Shown here one piece after another: positions 26,337 through 34,237 of a stretch of DNA of 64,000 bases (its first letter is position 1; each line of letters starts with the position of its first letter). The position numbers were made by a program, and so were the translations under genes. Source of the DNA: Candidatus Zipacnadum vermilionense (GTDB taxonomy: Bacteria > Armatimonadota > Zipacnadia > Zipacnadales > Zipacnadaceae); NCBI GenBank assembly GCA_029821755.1, contig JALGSV010000004.1, positions 248,001 through 312,000 on the forward strand. Direction: 5' to 3'. The notes below the pieces were generated by a model. It was not told the DNA's origin and made no database searches. It was given only the letters and a program-made list of their open reading frames with translations.

Positions 26337-26392
26337 GGCTGGCTCTCCCTGTCACTGCAGAACACATACAGGCTAGAATTCCCCGCCTCCCC

Positions 26393-27313
26393 TCACTCCA
26401 CCTGCCCTGCCACCTCCCGGCACAGCCCCACCGTCCACTCGATACCTTCCGCCGTGTGCGGATGGTCCTCGTCTAGCCGGTAGTATACTTCAAACGTCAC
26501 CAGCACGTCAGGCCTGGCCCGCAGAGCTGTTTCCAGACACGCCTGAGTGTCAATCCACCCTGGCCGCCCCTGGTGCTCAGGATGCACTGGGTACTTACGC
26601 AGTAACCCGGCCTCCCGCAGCGTCGAGAAATCGACCCTCTCCGGCAGGTGATTGTCGTAGAGGTGCAGTGATTCCAGGTTCAGCCCCATCGCCTCCGCCA
26701 GCTCGACCTCCGCAAACCCAAAACACTTGCCGTCCAGGGCCGCATGACCCACATCGAAGCAATACTGCAATTCCGGTAGCGCCTCCGCCAGCGCGCGGTA
26801 AGCCTCGGGGCTGTGCAGCAACGGCGAACCCATCATGTTCTCCAGGTGGACCGGTACCCCCACCCGCAGGCTCTCCTCGAGCAGCGCCCCCACCTCCTGC
26901 ACCGCCAGGTCCAGCCCCTCCGCCTCGCCCCAGCCGGCCGGGGGCATCTCCTCGTCCATCAGCAGGTTCCGCTGCAGGTGCACGATCAGGTGCCGCGCGC
27001 CCCACTCCGCCGCCAGTTCCAGCTCCCGCCACATCATCTTGCGCATCTGGGCGCGGCGCTCGGGTACTGGGTCCACCACCGCCGACTTCAGCGGGTACTC
27101 CGGATATTCCTCGTGCCGTAGCGCCGGGGCGTGGAAGCTGAACCCGTGCGGCATCCCGGCCAGGTAGCCCGGCAGCCACGCCCAGTCCTCCCGCGGGATT
27201 AGCACCGCCTCCGCGCGCCCAAAGCCATACCCTCGCAACCGCTCCAGGTGCTCCCGCCGGGCGCCGACCATACCGAATTGTGGGGAATAGAACCCTTCCA
27301 GAGATACCAACAT
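26393..27313 (-). CDS. Xylose-isomerase-like TIM barrel protein
   Basis: A 306-residue barrel of the AP-endonuclease-2 superfamily. PVHLENMMGS supplies the glutamate strand, YCFDVGHAALDG the Asp and His, LESLHLYDNH the His/Asp strand and VTFEVYYRLDED the last glutamate. Probably a metal-dependent isomerase, epimerase or endonuclease IV relative; the sugar-kinase neighbour favours sugar metabolism. The start has only a poor ribosome site (AGGAAG about 20 bases away). Confidence 0.8.
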   Translation of the reverse strand: MLVSLEGFYSPQFGMVGARREHLERLRGYGFGRAEAVLIPREDWAWLPGYLAGMPHGFSFHAPALRHEEYPEYPLKSAVVDPVPERRAQMRKMMWRELELAAEWGARHLIVHLQRNLLMDEEMPPAGWGEAEGLDLAVQEVGALLEESLRVGVPVHLENMMGSPLLHSPEAYRALAEALPELQYCFDVGHAALDGKCFGFAEVELAEAMGLNLESLHLYDNHLPERVDFSTLREAGLLRKYPVHPEHQGRPGWIDTQACLETALRARPDVLVTFEVYYRLDEDHPHTAEGIEWTVGLCREVAGQVE

Positions 27314-27418
27314 CCTTAGTGGCGCCGCTTCCTAGAGCGGTGACCCAAAATGGCGAGAAGGTCCCTGCCCCTCCCCTGCCGAACGTGTCCCCATTCCTAC
27401 CCAGGAGGCTCCCGGCCC

Positions 27419-28495
27419 ATGCTCCGACGCTTGATGCCGCTGCTGCTGCTAGTTTTCTTCCCGGCCTGCCTACCGGCCGCGTACCTGACCCGTATTGGCA
27501 CAATCGCCGAGCAGTCGCTCCGCGCGTTGCCCGGCGGTCGTCTATTGGTTCGCCAGACGGTGGAGGTTTACCTCGCCGGTGGCGACAATGAGGTCACTTT
27601 CCTGCTGCCCCCGGGGGGCGTAACTCCGGAACAGGTCCGCCTGCGCCCGCTGGATGAGGGCGTTAACGTGCACGCGACCGAGTCCCCGCGCGAGAATGCC
27701 GGCTGGGTGCGCTGGCTGGTGCAAGCCCCCGCCGCCGGCCCCGCCCGTTTCGCCCTCACCTACCCCGCGGCGGAGCTGACGTGGGAGCTGTCCTACGCCC
27801 TGCACACCGCGCCGGACAGGGCCACTTGGGAGGCCTGGGTCCGCCTGGTCAACAAGGGCGCGCGCGATTGGCAGAAGGTTCGCCTGACGGGTGTCCCTTG
27901 GGCCGCGCTGACCGTCTCCCTGCCCGCGGGGACCGATACCCGCTTCCCGCTCATCACCTTCCCCGACCTGCCCGCCAGCCGCGCCCTGCGGTATGAGCCC
28001 GAGCGCTACGGCGACGCGGTGGTGGAGCTACTCACCGTCCCGCGCGGTGACGGCCTCTTCGCCGCCGCGGCCATCCCGCCCGGCCGTCTCGAGGTCACCG
28101 AGGGTCGGCCTCAACCCGGCCTCCCCGCCAAGTCTCTGGACTTGCCCTACACGCCCCGCGGCTGCGACCTGGTCGTTTCCCTGGGCCCCGCCGCCGGTCT
28201 GTCCGCCAGCCACTGGCTGGCCTCATCGCAGCAGGTCAATACCCGCTTGGACGTAGACGGCCGCCCGGCGCTGTATGACCTGGACGAATGGTACGAGGTC
28301 AACATCAGCAACAGGCGAGCTACTCCGGTGACGCTGACCGTAGTAGAGCGGCTGGCCGGTCCCGGCGAGGTCCGAGAGTCCTCCGGGCCCTGGGAGCCCT
28401 ACGACGCCCAGCACGTGAGCTTCGCGCTCACTGTCCCTGCCCAGGCCGACACCAGGATATCCTACCGCCTACTCCGCGCTAATCTGGAGCCGTAG
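27419..28495 (+). CDS. Secreted DUF4139-like protein
   Basis: A 358-residue exported protein with signal peptide RLMPLLLLVFFPACLPA. A beta-rich body follows. LTYPAAELTWELSYAL and WVRLVNKGARDWQKVRL match the core of DUF4139 (the mucoidy-inhibitor MuiA-like family). The C-terminal NISNRRATPVTLTVVERL and FALTVPAQADTRISYRLL match its last strands. The N-terminal partner domain of full-length MuiA proteins (coiled coil) is missing. AGGAGG lies upstream of the ATG at 27419. Role unknown; envelope association is likely. Confidence 0.75.
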   Translation: MLRRLMPLLLLVFFPACLPAAYLTRIGTIAEQSLRALPGGRLLVRQTVEVYLAGGDNEVTFLLPPGGVTPEQVRLRPLDEGVNVHATESPRENAGWVRWLVQAPAAGPARFALTYPAAELTWELSYALHTAPDRATWEAWVRLVNKGARDWQKVRLTGVPWAALTVSLPAGTDTRFPLITFPDLPASRALRYEPERYGDAVVELLTVPRGDGLFAAAAIPPGRLEVTEGRPQPGLPAKSLDLPYTPRGCDLVVSLGPAAGLSASHWLASSQQVNTRLDVDGRPALYDLDEWYEVNISNRRATPVTLTVVERLAGPGEVRESSGPWEPYDAQHVSFALTVPAQADTRISYRLLRANLEP

Positions 28496-28564
28496 ATAGC
28501 ATAACCCCGCGTGGGAGTGGACGCCTGCGCTATTCCCTACCCTCTCGCGACTCGATCCCCGCTC

Positions 28565-29398
28565 CTACTTCTGGCACTTTGCACAGAAGAACGTGCTGCG
28601 CCCCGCCTGCACGATCCGGACCACCTCTCCCCCGCACCCTCGCCTCTGGCACTTCCCGCCTTCGCGCCCGTATACCCGCAGGAACTTCTGGTACCCGCCG
28701 CTGAGGTTCTCCCCGGTCCGGTAGTCCGAGATGGTCGTCCCCTGCGCGGCCACCGCCTCGGCCAGGACCGTCCGCGTCACCCGCAACACCTCCCGCGCCT
28801 GTCTCGGCAAGAGGGCATTGGCCGGGGTCTCCGGGTGAATCCGACACCGATGGAGAATCTCCGAGGCGTAGATATTCCCGATCCCGGCCAGGTGGGTCTG
28901 GTCCAGCAGGAAGTTCTTGATCGGCACTGCATGGTCGGCCAGCAACGCCGCGAATTCCTCCGCCGAGAGGTCACTGAGCAGGGCGTCATGCCCCAGGCGG
29001 CAGTCCTCTCCCAGTGCCCGCTGCAACTCGGCCGTCTTGACCAGTCGCGTCTCCCCAAACCGCCGCGCATCCCGGTACACGATTCGCCGCCCGTCCTCCA
29101 GCTCCCAGACCAGCCGCGTGCACGGCGGCAGGGGCTCGTCACCGGGCTGGGGGTACATCTGCCCGGTCATGCCGAAGCGCTGCAGCACGCTCCATCCGCC
29201 GGAGACGGAAATGACCAGCACCTTTCCGCAGCGGTCCAGATCGTCAATGGTCTGCCCCTTGAGGGCGCGCTTCATCCGTCGCGCCTCGGAGGGAGGCATG
29301 ATGAGCGGGTCGTCAGCCTTCACGCGCACAATCCGCGCCCCCAGGACGCTCTTCTCCAGGTCGCGGCGGACGGTCTCTATTTCGGGGAGTTCAGGCAT
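28565..29398 (-). CDS. mutM: Formamidopyrimidine-DNA glycosylase
   Basis: A 277-residue Fpg/MutM. The N-terminal MPELPEIET gives the catalytic proline and glutamate once Met is removed. HLAGIGNIYASEIL is the helix-two-turn-helix. The C-terminal zinc finger has CQRRGCGG and FFCAKCQK. It removes oxidised purines such as 8-oxoguanine and cuts the backbone. It lies 45 bases after the mrfA-type helicase on the same strand, so this looks like a DNA-repair end to the folE2 unit. Confidence 0.96.
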   Translation of the reverse strand: MPELPEIETVRRDLEKSVLGARIVRVKADDPLIMPPSEARRMKRALKGQTIDDLDRCGKVLVISVSGGWSVLQRFGMTGQMYPQPGDEPLPPCTRLVWELEDGRRIVYRDARRFGETRLVKTAELQRALGEDCRLGHDALLSDLSAEEFAALLADHAVPIKNFLLDQTHLAGIGNIYASEILHRCRIHPETPANALLPRQAREVLRVTRTVLAEAVAAQGTTISDYRTGENLSGGYQKFLRVYGREGGKCQRRGCGGEVVRIVQAGRSTFFCAKCQK

Positions 29399-29443
29399 AC
29401 GGTCTCAGCCCCAAGGTGCGCGGCGTGTAGGCCGGCAGCAAGC

Positions 29444-31957
29444 TCAGGCTTTCTGGGCCGGGGGCTGAGGCTTGTTCTTGACCTTCGCCTCCCGCAGTTG
29501 CGCCCGGATCTTCTCCGCGATATGCTCCGGGAGGCTCCGAATCTCTACCGGCTCCGCCGGTAGCGGCGGAGCAGCTACCAGCGGCACTAGTTCGTCCGGG
29601 CTCACCGCCGCCGGCCGCCGCTCTCCCTCCGGCGGGACGTACGCCTCGAGGCCCAGCAGGTCGTGCAGCAGACAGAGAGCCGCTTCCTTGTCCGGCAGCG
29701 CCCGACTCGGGCCAGGCTCTTCGCGCGTCCCCGGCGGCTGCGGGGAGCCGACACAACTGGGGCAGCCGTACTCGCAGGGGCACTCCTGGATCAGCTTGAG
29801 CGCCGCGCTGAATATCTCCTCCACCAGGTCGTAGCACTTGCGCGCGAATCCCAGGCCCCCGCTATACAGGTCATACACGAACAGCGTCGGCGCGCCGAAG
29901 TTGCCGCTGTCCGTCGTCGCCCCCACGTCGGACGGCTCGCACAGCACCTGCAGCGGCAGCACACCATTAACCGCGTTCGAGACGCCCAGCAGGCCCTCAT
30001 ACGGGTCGCGGCCAAGCTGCCGCACGCGCGTCAACGCCGCCGGCGGCGGGGTGATCCAGCAGGCCACCGTGTCCAGCAGCACCGGCGGCAGGTCCAGCCC
30101 GCCCCAGCCCAGGCTGTCGAGCGAGTGGAACTTAGTCTTCCGGTACATGTGGACCAGTTGCGTAACCTCGACCGGCCCAAAGCCCATCTGCGACACCCGC
30201 CAGGTCTTCTCGATAGAGGGGTCGTCCTCCAGGTCCAGCACCCGCACCGTCGTATCCGACTCGGCCATAGTGTAGTAGTCGAACTCGCCGGGGCGGACGT
30301 AGGCCACCTTCTCCTGCAGGTCCAGCTTCTCGCAGAAGAAAGTCTGGCCCTCGTGCATGTACACGGCCTCGGGGTGCAGCATGGTGTACGCGCCCCAGAT
30401 GTCGATCTCCCCGATGACCCGGCCGCTGTCGAGGTTGTGGATCGTGTAGTTGTACTCGTCAGAATTACGCAGGGAGACCTCGCGTGCCGGGGCCGCGGGG
30501 CCGGACCAGTACCAGCGTCCCTTCAGGTTGCGCGCCTGCCCTTCCTCCCCCAGAATCTCCAGCACGCCGCCGAGGTACTTGCCGAACAGCGCCTCGTCGT
30601 CCCCGGTCACGGGCAGCTCCTGCAGCGCACAGCGCAGGTGGCGGTACAGCACAAAGGGATTCTCCGGGTCGATGATGGCCCGTTCCGGATTCTGGCCGAA
30701 GAAATACTCGGGGTGACGCATCAGGTACTGGTCAATCGGCGTCTCGCGTGCAATCAGCACCGCCAACGACTCCTCGGACCCTCGCCCCGCCCGCCCGGCC
30801 TCTTGCCAGGTGCTGGCGATGGACCCCGGATACCCCACGATCAGCGCTGCATCCAGTGACCCCACGTCTATTCCCAACTCCAGCGCGTTCGTAGAGGTCA
30901 CGCCCATGAGCTGCTGCGAGAAGAGCAGCCGCTCGATCTCCCGCCGCTCGGCTGCCAGGTACCCGCCCCGGTAGGGCCGGATCGTCTCCGCCAGCTTCAG
31001 CGACACCTGCGAGAGCGACTCTTTGGTGTACCGATACAGCAGCTCCGCCCCCAGGCGCGTGCGGACGAAAGCGATGGTCTGCGCCCCCGCCTCGGTGATG
31101 AGCGCCGTCATCAGCCGCCGGGCCTCGATGTTGTAGCTGGCCCGGGTCCGCGGCGGGTCGTCGATGAAGGGCGGGTTCCACATCAAGAACGTCCGCGGCC
31201 CCCGCGGCGCCCCGTTGTTGTCCACCACCGTCACCGGCAGCCCCAACAGCCCCTCGGCATGCTCGCCCGGATTGCCAATGGTAGCGCTGCACGCGATGAA
31301 CTGCGGGGCGCTCCCATAGTGCCGGCAAATCCGTCGCAGCCGCCGCATGACATTGGCCACGTTGCTGCCGAAGATGCCGCGGTAGGTGTGAATTTCATCG
31401 ACGACCACGTACCGCAGGTTGGCGAAGTAGTGGGACCAGCGCGAGTGGAAGGGGAGAATGCCCGAGTGGAGCATGTCGGGATTGCTCAGGAGAATCCGGC
31501 CGCTGTCGCGCAGCGCGGTCCGCCGGCTCTGGGCGGTGTCGCCGTCGTAGGTCCCCATATCCAGGTCCAGCCCCTCCACCCGCGACACCAGCCGTTCCAG
31601 CACCCGCAGTTGATCCTGCGCCAGGGCCTTGGTGGGGAATAGATACAGGGCCCGCGCCGCGGAGTCTTCCAGCATGGCGCTGAGCACGGGGAGGTTGTAG
31701 GTCAGGGTCTTGCCGGAGGCGGTGGAGGTGACAACGGCCACGTGCTCCCCCCGCCTGGTGGCATCCAGCGCCGCCGCCTGGTGAGTGTAGAGTCGCTTGA
31801 TCCCGTCCTCGGCCAGCGGCGCACAGAGAGCCTCGGGCACGGGGCGCTCCGGCTCGGCGAACTCCGCCTCCCGCGCCGCCAGACGTTCCTGCCATACCAC
31901 TTGGCTACGGTAGTCCGGGGAGGACTGGATCAATTGGAGGAAGCGGTCTACGTTCAT
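29444..31957 (-). CDS. mrfA: MrfA/YprA-type DEAD-box DNA repair helicase
   Basis: An 837-residue superfamily 2 helicase. Motif I is TSTASGKTL, motif II is VVVDEIHTYRG (DEIH), and the C-terminal RecA domain carries TNALELGIDVGSLDA and QEAGRAGRG. The C-terminal DUF1998/MZB domain includes the four-cysteine group CPCEYGCPSC. MrfA acts in repair of mitomycin-type lesions in Bacillus; orthologues are often the only member in their genomes. It starts 15 bases after the 92-aa membrane protein and is followed by mutM, so repair genes are grouped here. Confidence 0.9.
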   Translation of the reverse strand: MNVDRFLQLIQSSPDYRSQVVWQERLAAREAEFAEPERPVPEALCAPLAEDGIKRLYTHQAAALDATRRGEHVAVVTSTASGKTLTYNLPVLSAMLEDSAARALYLFPTKALAQDQLRVLERLVSRVEGLDLDMGTYDGDTAQSRRTALRDSGRILLSNPDMLHSGILPFHSRWSHYFANLRYVVVDEIHTYRGIFGSNVANVMRRLRRICRHYGSAPQFIACSATIGNPGEHAEGLLGLPVTVVDNNGAPRGPRTFLMWNPPFIDDPPRTRASYNIEARRLMTALITEAGAQTIAFVRTRLGAELLYRYTKESLSQVSLKLAETIRPYRGGYLAAERREIERLLFSQQLMGVTSTNALELGIDVGSLDAALIVGYPGSIASTWQEAGRAGRGSEESLAVLIARETPIDQYLMRHPEYFFGQNPERAIIDPENPFVLYRHLRCALQELPVTGDDEALFGKYLGGVLEILGEEGQARNLKGRWYWSGPAAPAREVSLRNSDEYNYTIHNLDSGRVIGEIDIWGAYTMLHPEAVYMHEGQTFFCEKLDLQEKVAYVRPGEFDYYTMAESDTTVRVLDLEDDPSIEKTWRVSQMGFGPVEVTQLVHMYRKTKFHSLDSLGWGGLDLPPVLLDTVACWITPPPAALTRVRQLGRDPYEGLLGVSNAVNGVLPLQVLCEPSDVGATTDSGNFGAPTLFVYDLYSGGLGFARKCYDLVEEIFSAALKLIQECPCEYGCPSCVGSPQPPGTREEPGPSRALPDKEAALCLLHDLLGLEAYVPPEGERRPAAVSPDELVPLVAAPPLPAEPVEIRSLPEHIAEKIRAQLREAKVKNKPQPPAQKA

Positions 31958-31972
31958 TGCTGCATTGCAGGA

Positions 31973-32251
31973 CTACGTCTTCCGCCCCTTCTTCCCCTCC
32001 AACGGCTCCAGCGGCTCTTGTGCTCTCTGGACATCCATGATCTCCTGACTGTACTTGAGCCCCTCCCGCACCCGCCCCACCCGCCTGACACCCACGACCA
32101 CGATTACCGCCCCGCAGAAGAGGTACACCAGGATGCGGTACCAGAGGGGAAACCAGTCGAATAGCGCCGGCCACCAAACCAGGACCGCCGCGATCAGCCC
32201 CAGCCATTCCCACAACTCGTCTCGCTCCACCTCACGCGCCTCCTTCGGCAT
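31973..32251 (-). CDS. Small two-helix membrane protein, unknown
   Basis: A 92-residue protein with two hydrophobic helices (WLGLIAAVLVWWPALF and ILVYLFCGAVIVVVGV) and a charged C-terminal tail. It overlaps the previous gene by 20 bases and uses TGGAGC upstream of its ATG. No family recognised. The tight packing between the 336-aa membrane protein and mrfA suggests a shared transcript. Confidence 0.65.
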   Translation of the reverse strand: MPKEAREVERDELWEWLGLIAAVLVWWPALFDWFPLWYRILVYLFCGAVIVVVGVRRVGRVREGLKYSQEIMDVQRAQEPLEPLEGKKGRKT

Positions 32252-33242
32252 TGGGCTCCAGTTGCCGCAGGCCCAACAGCGTCTCGTGCAACGTCAGCCC
32301 CAGCGCATCCGCCCACAGAATGTCGGCCACGTCTCCCTCCACCTGGGTCAGGTGCGCTGGCGCGTTCACATGCGTGTAGGAGGCCTGCCGTTCGTCCTCC
32401 CCCAGCAGCTCCGCCGACCCATACCGCTGCCGTACCATGCGCACTCCCCGCAGCAGCGCCTCCGCCGCCGGGGCCACCGGCTCGATGATCTCCAGATTCG
32501 GCTCCAGCCGCCGCTTACGCAGTTGCTCCAGCCAGGTGTTGCTACCGCGCTCAACCAAATACCCCTCCGCCACCAGGCAGTCGGCCACATAGTTGCGCAG
32601 GTCCCCGTAGACCCCCTCCCGCTGCCAGAAGGTGGTCTCGGCCCGCACCACCTCCAGTACCTTCTCCACCAGCAGGTCCAGGGGCACCCATGGCGCCTCT
32701 CCGGCCCGCTCCAGCGCCTGGCCCCCGCTTTCCTCCACCGTCTCCGGCAGGTGCATCTTTTTCTCCACCATGTCGAAGGCCACCGCCAGGCAATCCCCCA
32801 GCGGGGAGGCCAGCAGCGGGCCCGCCCGCCGGGCCTGCAGCTCCCAGTTCTTGTGCGGGAAGGGTGGCATCAGCGTCGGCACCCGTTCCACCACCCGGTA
32901 CTCAATCCCGCCCTCCTCGGCTACCTCCGCCAGCAGGGCAAACAGCATTTTGGCCGCAAAATCCCGCGGGTCCAGCTCCTCCCCGGTCAGCGGCGCCCGC
33001 GCCTGAAAGCGCGGATTGACCACCTTCCCCGGCTTGGGCGTCCGCACGAACTGGTGCGCGAACAGGTAGACGAGCGCGTCCGCCCGCACCGGCCGCCGTA
33101 CCTCCGCTGCCTCGCGGACCTCGGGACGGGCCGGGGTCGCCGCTAGCTCGGCGCTCGCCATTAGGTGCCGCCAGGCATGGTACCCAGCCCACAGCAAGCC
33201 TACTCCCGCCAGCATTAGGACTACTGCAATCACCGTTCCCAT
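32232..33242 (-). CDS. Membrane-anchored protein of unknown function
   Basis: A 336-residue protein with one N-terminal transmembrane helix (TVIAVVLMLAGVGLLWAGY) and a soluble remainder without recognised motifs. Its ATG overlaps the folE2 stop (TGATG at 33240-33244), which implies coupling. Conserved-looking stretches are LFALLAEVAEEGGIEY, GDLRNYVADCLVAEGYLVE and WADALGLTLHETLLGL. Function unknown. Confidence 0.7.
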   Translation of the reverse strand: MGTVIAVVLMLAGVGLLWAGYHAWRHLMASAELAATPARPEVREAAEVRRPVRADALVYLFAHQFVRTPKPGKVVNPRFQARAPLTGEELDPRDFAAKMLFALLAEVAEEGGIEYRVVERVPTLMPPFPHKNWELQARRAGPLLASPLGDCLAVAFDMVEKKMHLPETVEESGGQALERAGEAPWVPLDLLVEKVLEVVRAETTFWQREGVYGDLRNYVADCLVAEGYLVERGSNTWLEQLRKRRLEPNLEIIEPVAPAAEALLRGVRMVRQRYGSAELLGEDERQASYTHVNAPAHLTQVEGDVADILWADALGLTLHETLLGLRQLEPNAEGGA

Positions 33243-34048
33243 CAGTCGCCCCCATTCTCCGCGTACGCGTCGCCTCCGCCTTCGGCGTACGCGTAGGCAA
33301 TATGGTTATGGATGGACTCGTGACTCTCGCACTGCACCGAGAACCAGGTCACCCCCGGCAGCCCGGCCAGCGCCAGGTAGCTGTCACGCACCACGTCCTC
33401 GACGAACTTTGGGTTGTCGTACGAGGCCTCGGTGATGACCTTCTCATCAACCCGCTTGAGCACCGAGAAGATCTCCGCGCTGCCTTGAGCTTCCAGCAGC
33501 GGTATTAGCTCCTCCAGCCAGATCCAGGCGCCGGGGCGCGTCCGCAGGCGGACGCGCAGGGCCGCTCGCTGGCTATGGGCGCCGCGCGTCGAGATCTCCT
33601 TCGAGCAAGGACACACCGTAATCACCGGCACCGTCGCCCCCAACGTAAACGAGTACCCCTGCCCGTCCAGCACGCCCTCGAAGCAGCAGTCGTAGTCCAA
33701 CTGCGACACGATCCCCGAAGCCGGCGCGCGCTTGGGCAGGAAGTACTTGAATCCCAGCCGCATCTGCGCCCGCGGGGCGCTGAAGGCCTCCCGCAATTCC
33801 TCCAGGATCTCCTCCATCTCCGCCCCCGCCACGGCCTTGCGGCTCCAGTTGTTCAGGATCTCGACAAACCGGCTCATGTGGGTCCCACGCTCATGGTGGG
33901 GCAGTTCCACCGAGGCATCCACCTGCCCCCGCACGCGCGCCATCTTGCCATCGCGCTGGCGGACCAGAATAGCCAGATGTAGGTCCTTGATACCCACCTG
34001 CGCCAGGTCCACACCTCGGTTGTCACGTTCAGAGGCTACGTCTTTCAT
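33242..34048 (-). CDS. folE2: GTP cyclohydrolase I type 2 (FolE2/MptA family)
   Basis: A 268-residue FolE2. The catalytic cysteine region is VCPCSKEIS (C146/C148), with SVELPHHERGTHMSRF and CESHESIHNH as other metal/substrate strands. It makes dihydroneopterin triphosphate for folate, or in archaeal MptA the methanopterin precursor; FolE2 needs no zinc-replete conditions. The C terminus carries a short duplicated tail (AYAEGGGD, AYAENGGD). It heads a five-gene minus-strand unit. A folate supply fits the one-carbon theme. Confidence 0.92.
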   Translation of the reverse strand: MKDVASERDNRGVDLAQVGIKDLHLAILVRQRDGKMARVRGQVDASVELPHHERGTHMSRFVEILNNWSRKAVAGAEMEEILEELREAFSAPRAQMRLGFKYFLPKRAPASGIVSQLDYDCCFEGVLDGQGYSFTLGATVPVITVCPCSKEISTRGAHSQRAALRVRLRTRPGAWIWLEELIPLLEAQGSAEIFSVLKRVDEKVITEASYDNPKFVEDVVRDSYLALAGLPGVTWFSVQCESHESIHNHIAYAYAEGGGDAYAENGGD

Positions 34049-34106
34049 GGCTAGGCCTGCTGACAGTTATCTTACCTGCCCATCCGCCTTTCCGCAAGGT
34101 CGCCTT

Positions 34107-34174
34107 CGGACAGCGCCGGCTTCCCAGCCTGCGTCCGCACAGGACTACGGGCGGCGCATCCTTGGCGCCGCCCG
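34107..34174 (+). repeat. Hairpin repeat and a plus-strand-facing terminator-like stem
   Basis: CGGAC-GCGCCGGCTTCC-GTCCG (34107-34137) belongs to the GGGCTTC repeat family. Just beyond, CGGGCGGCGC and GCGCCGCCCG (34148-34174) form a 10-bp perfect stem followed by CCTTTTCTTC. That T-run is on the plus strand, but the genes on both sides are on the minus strand. Confidence 0.55.
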
Positions 34175-34237
34175 CCTTTTCTTCTCGCTCCCCCCTGCAA
34201 GGGTAAGGGGCAGGGGCAGGGGATAAGGCTCCGTTCC

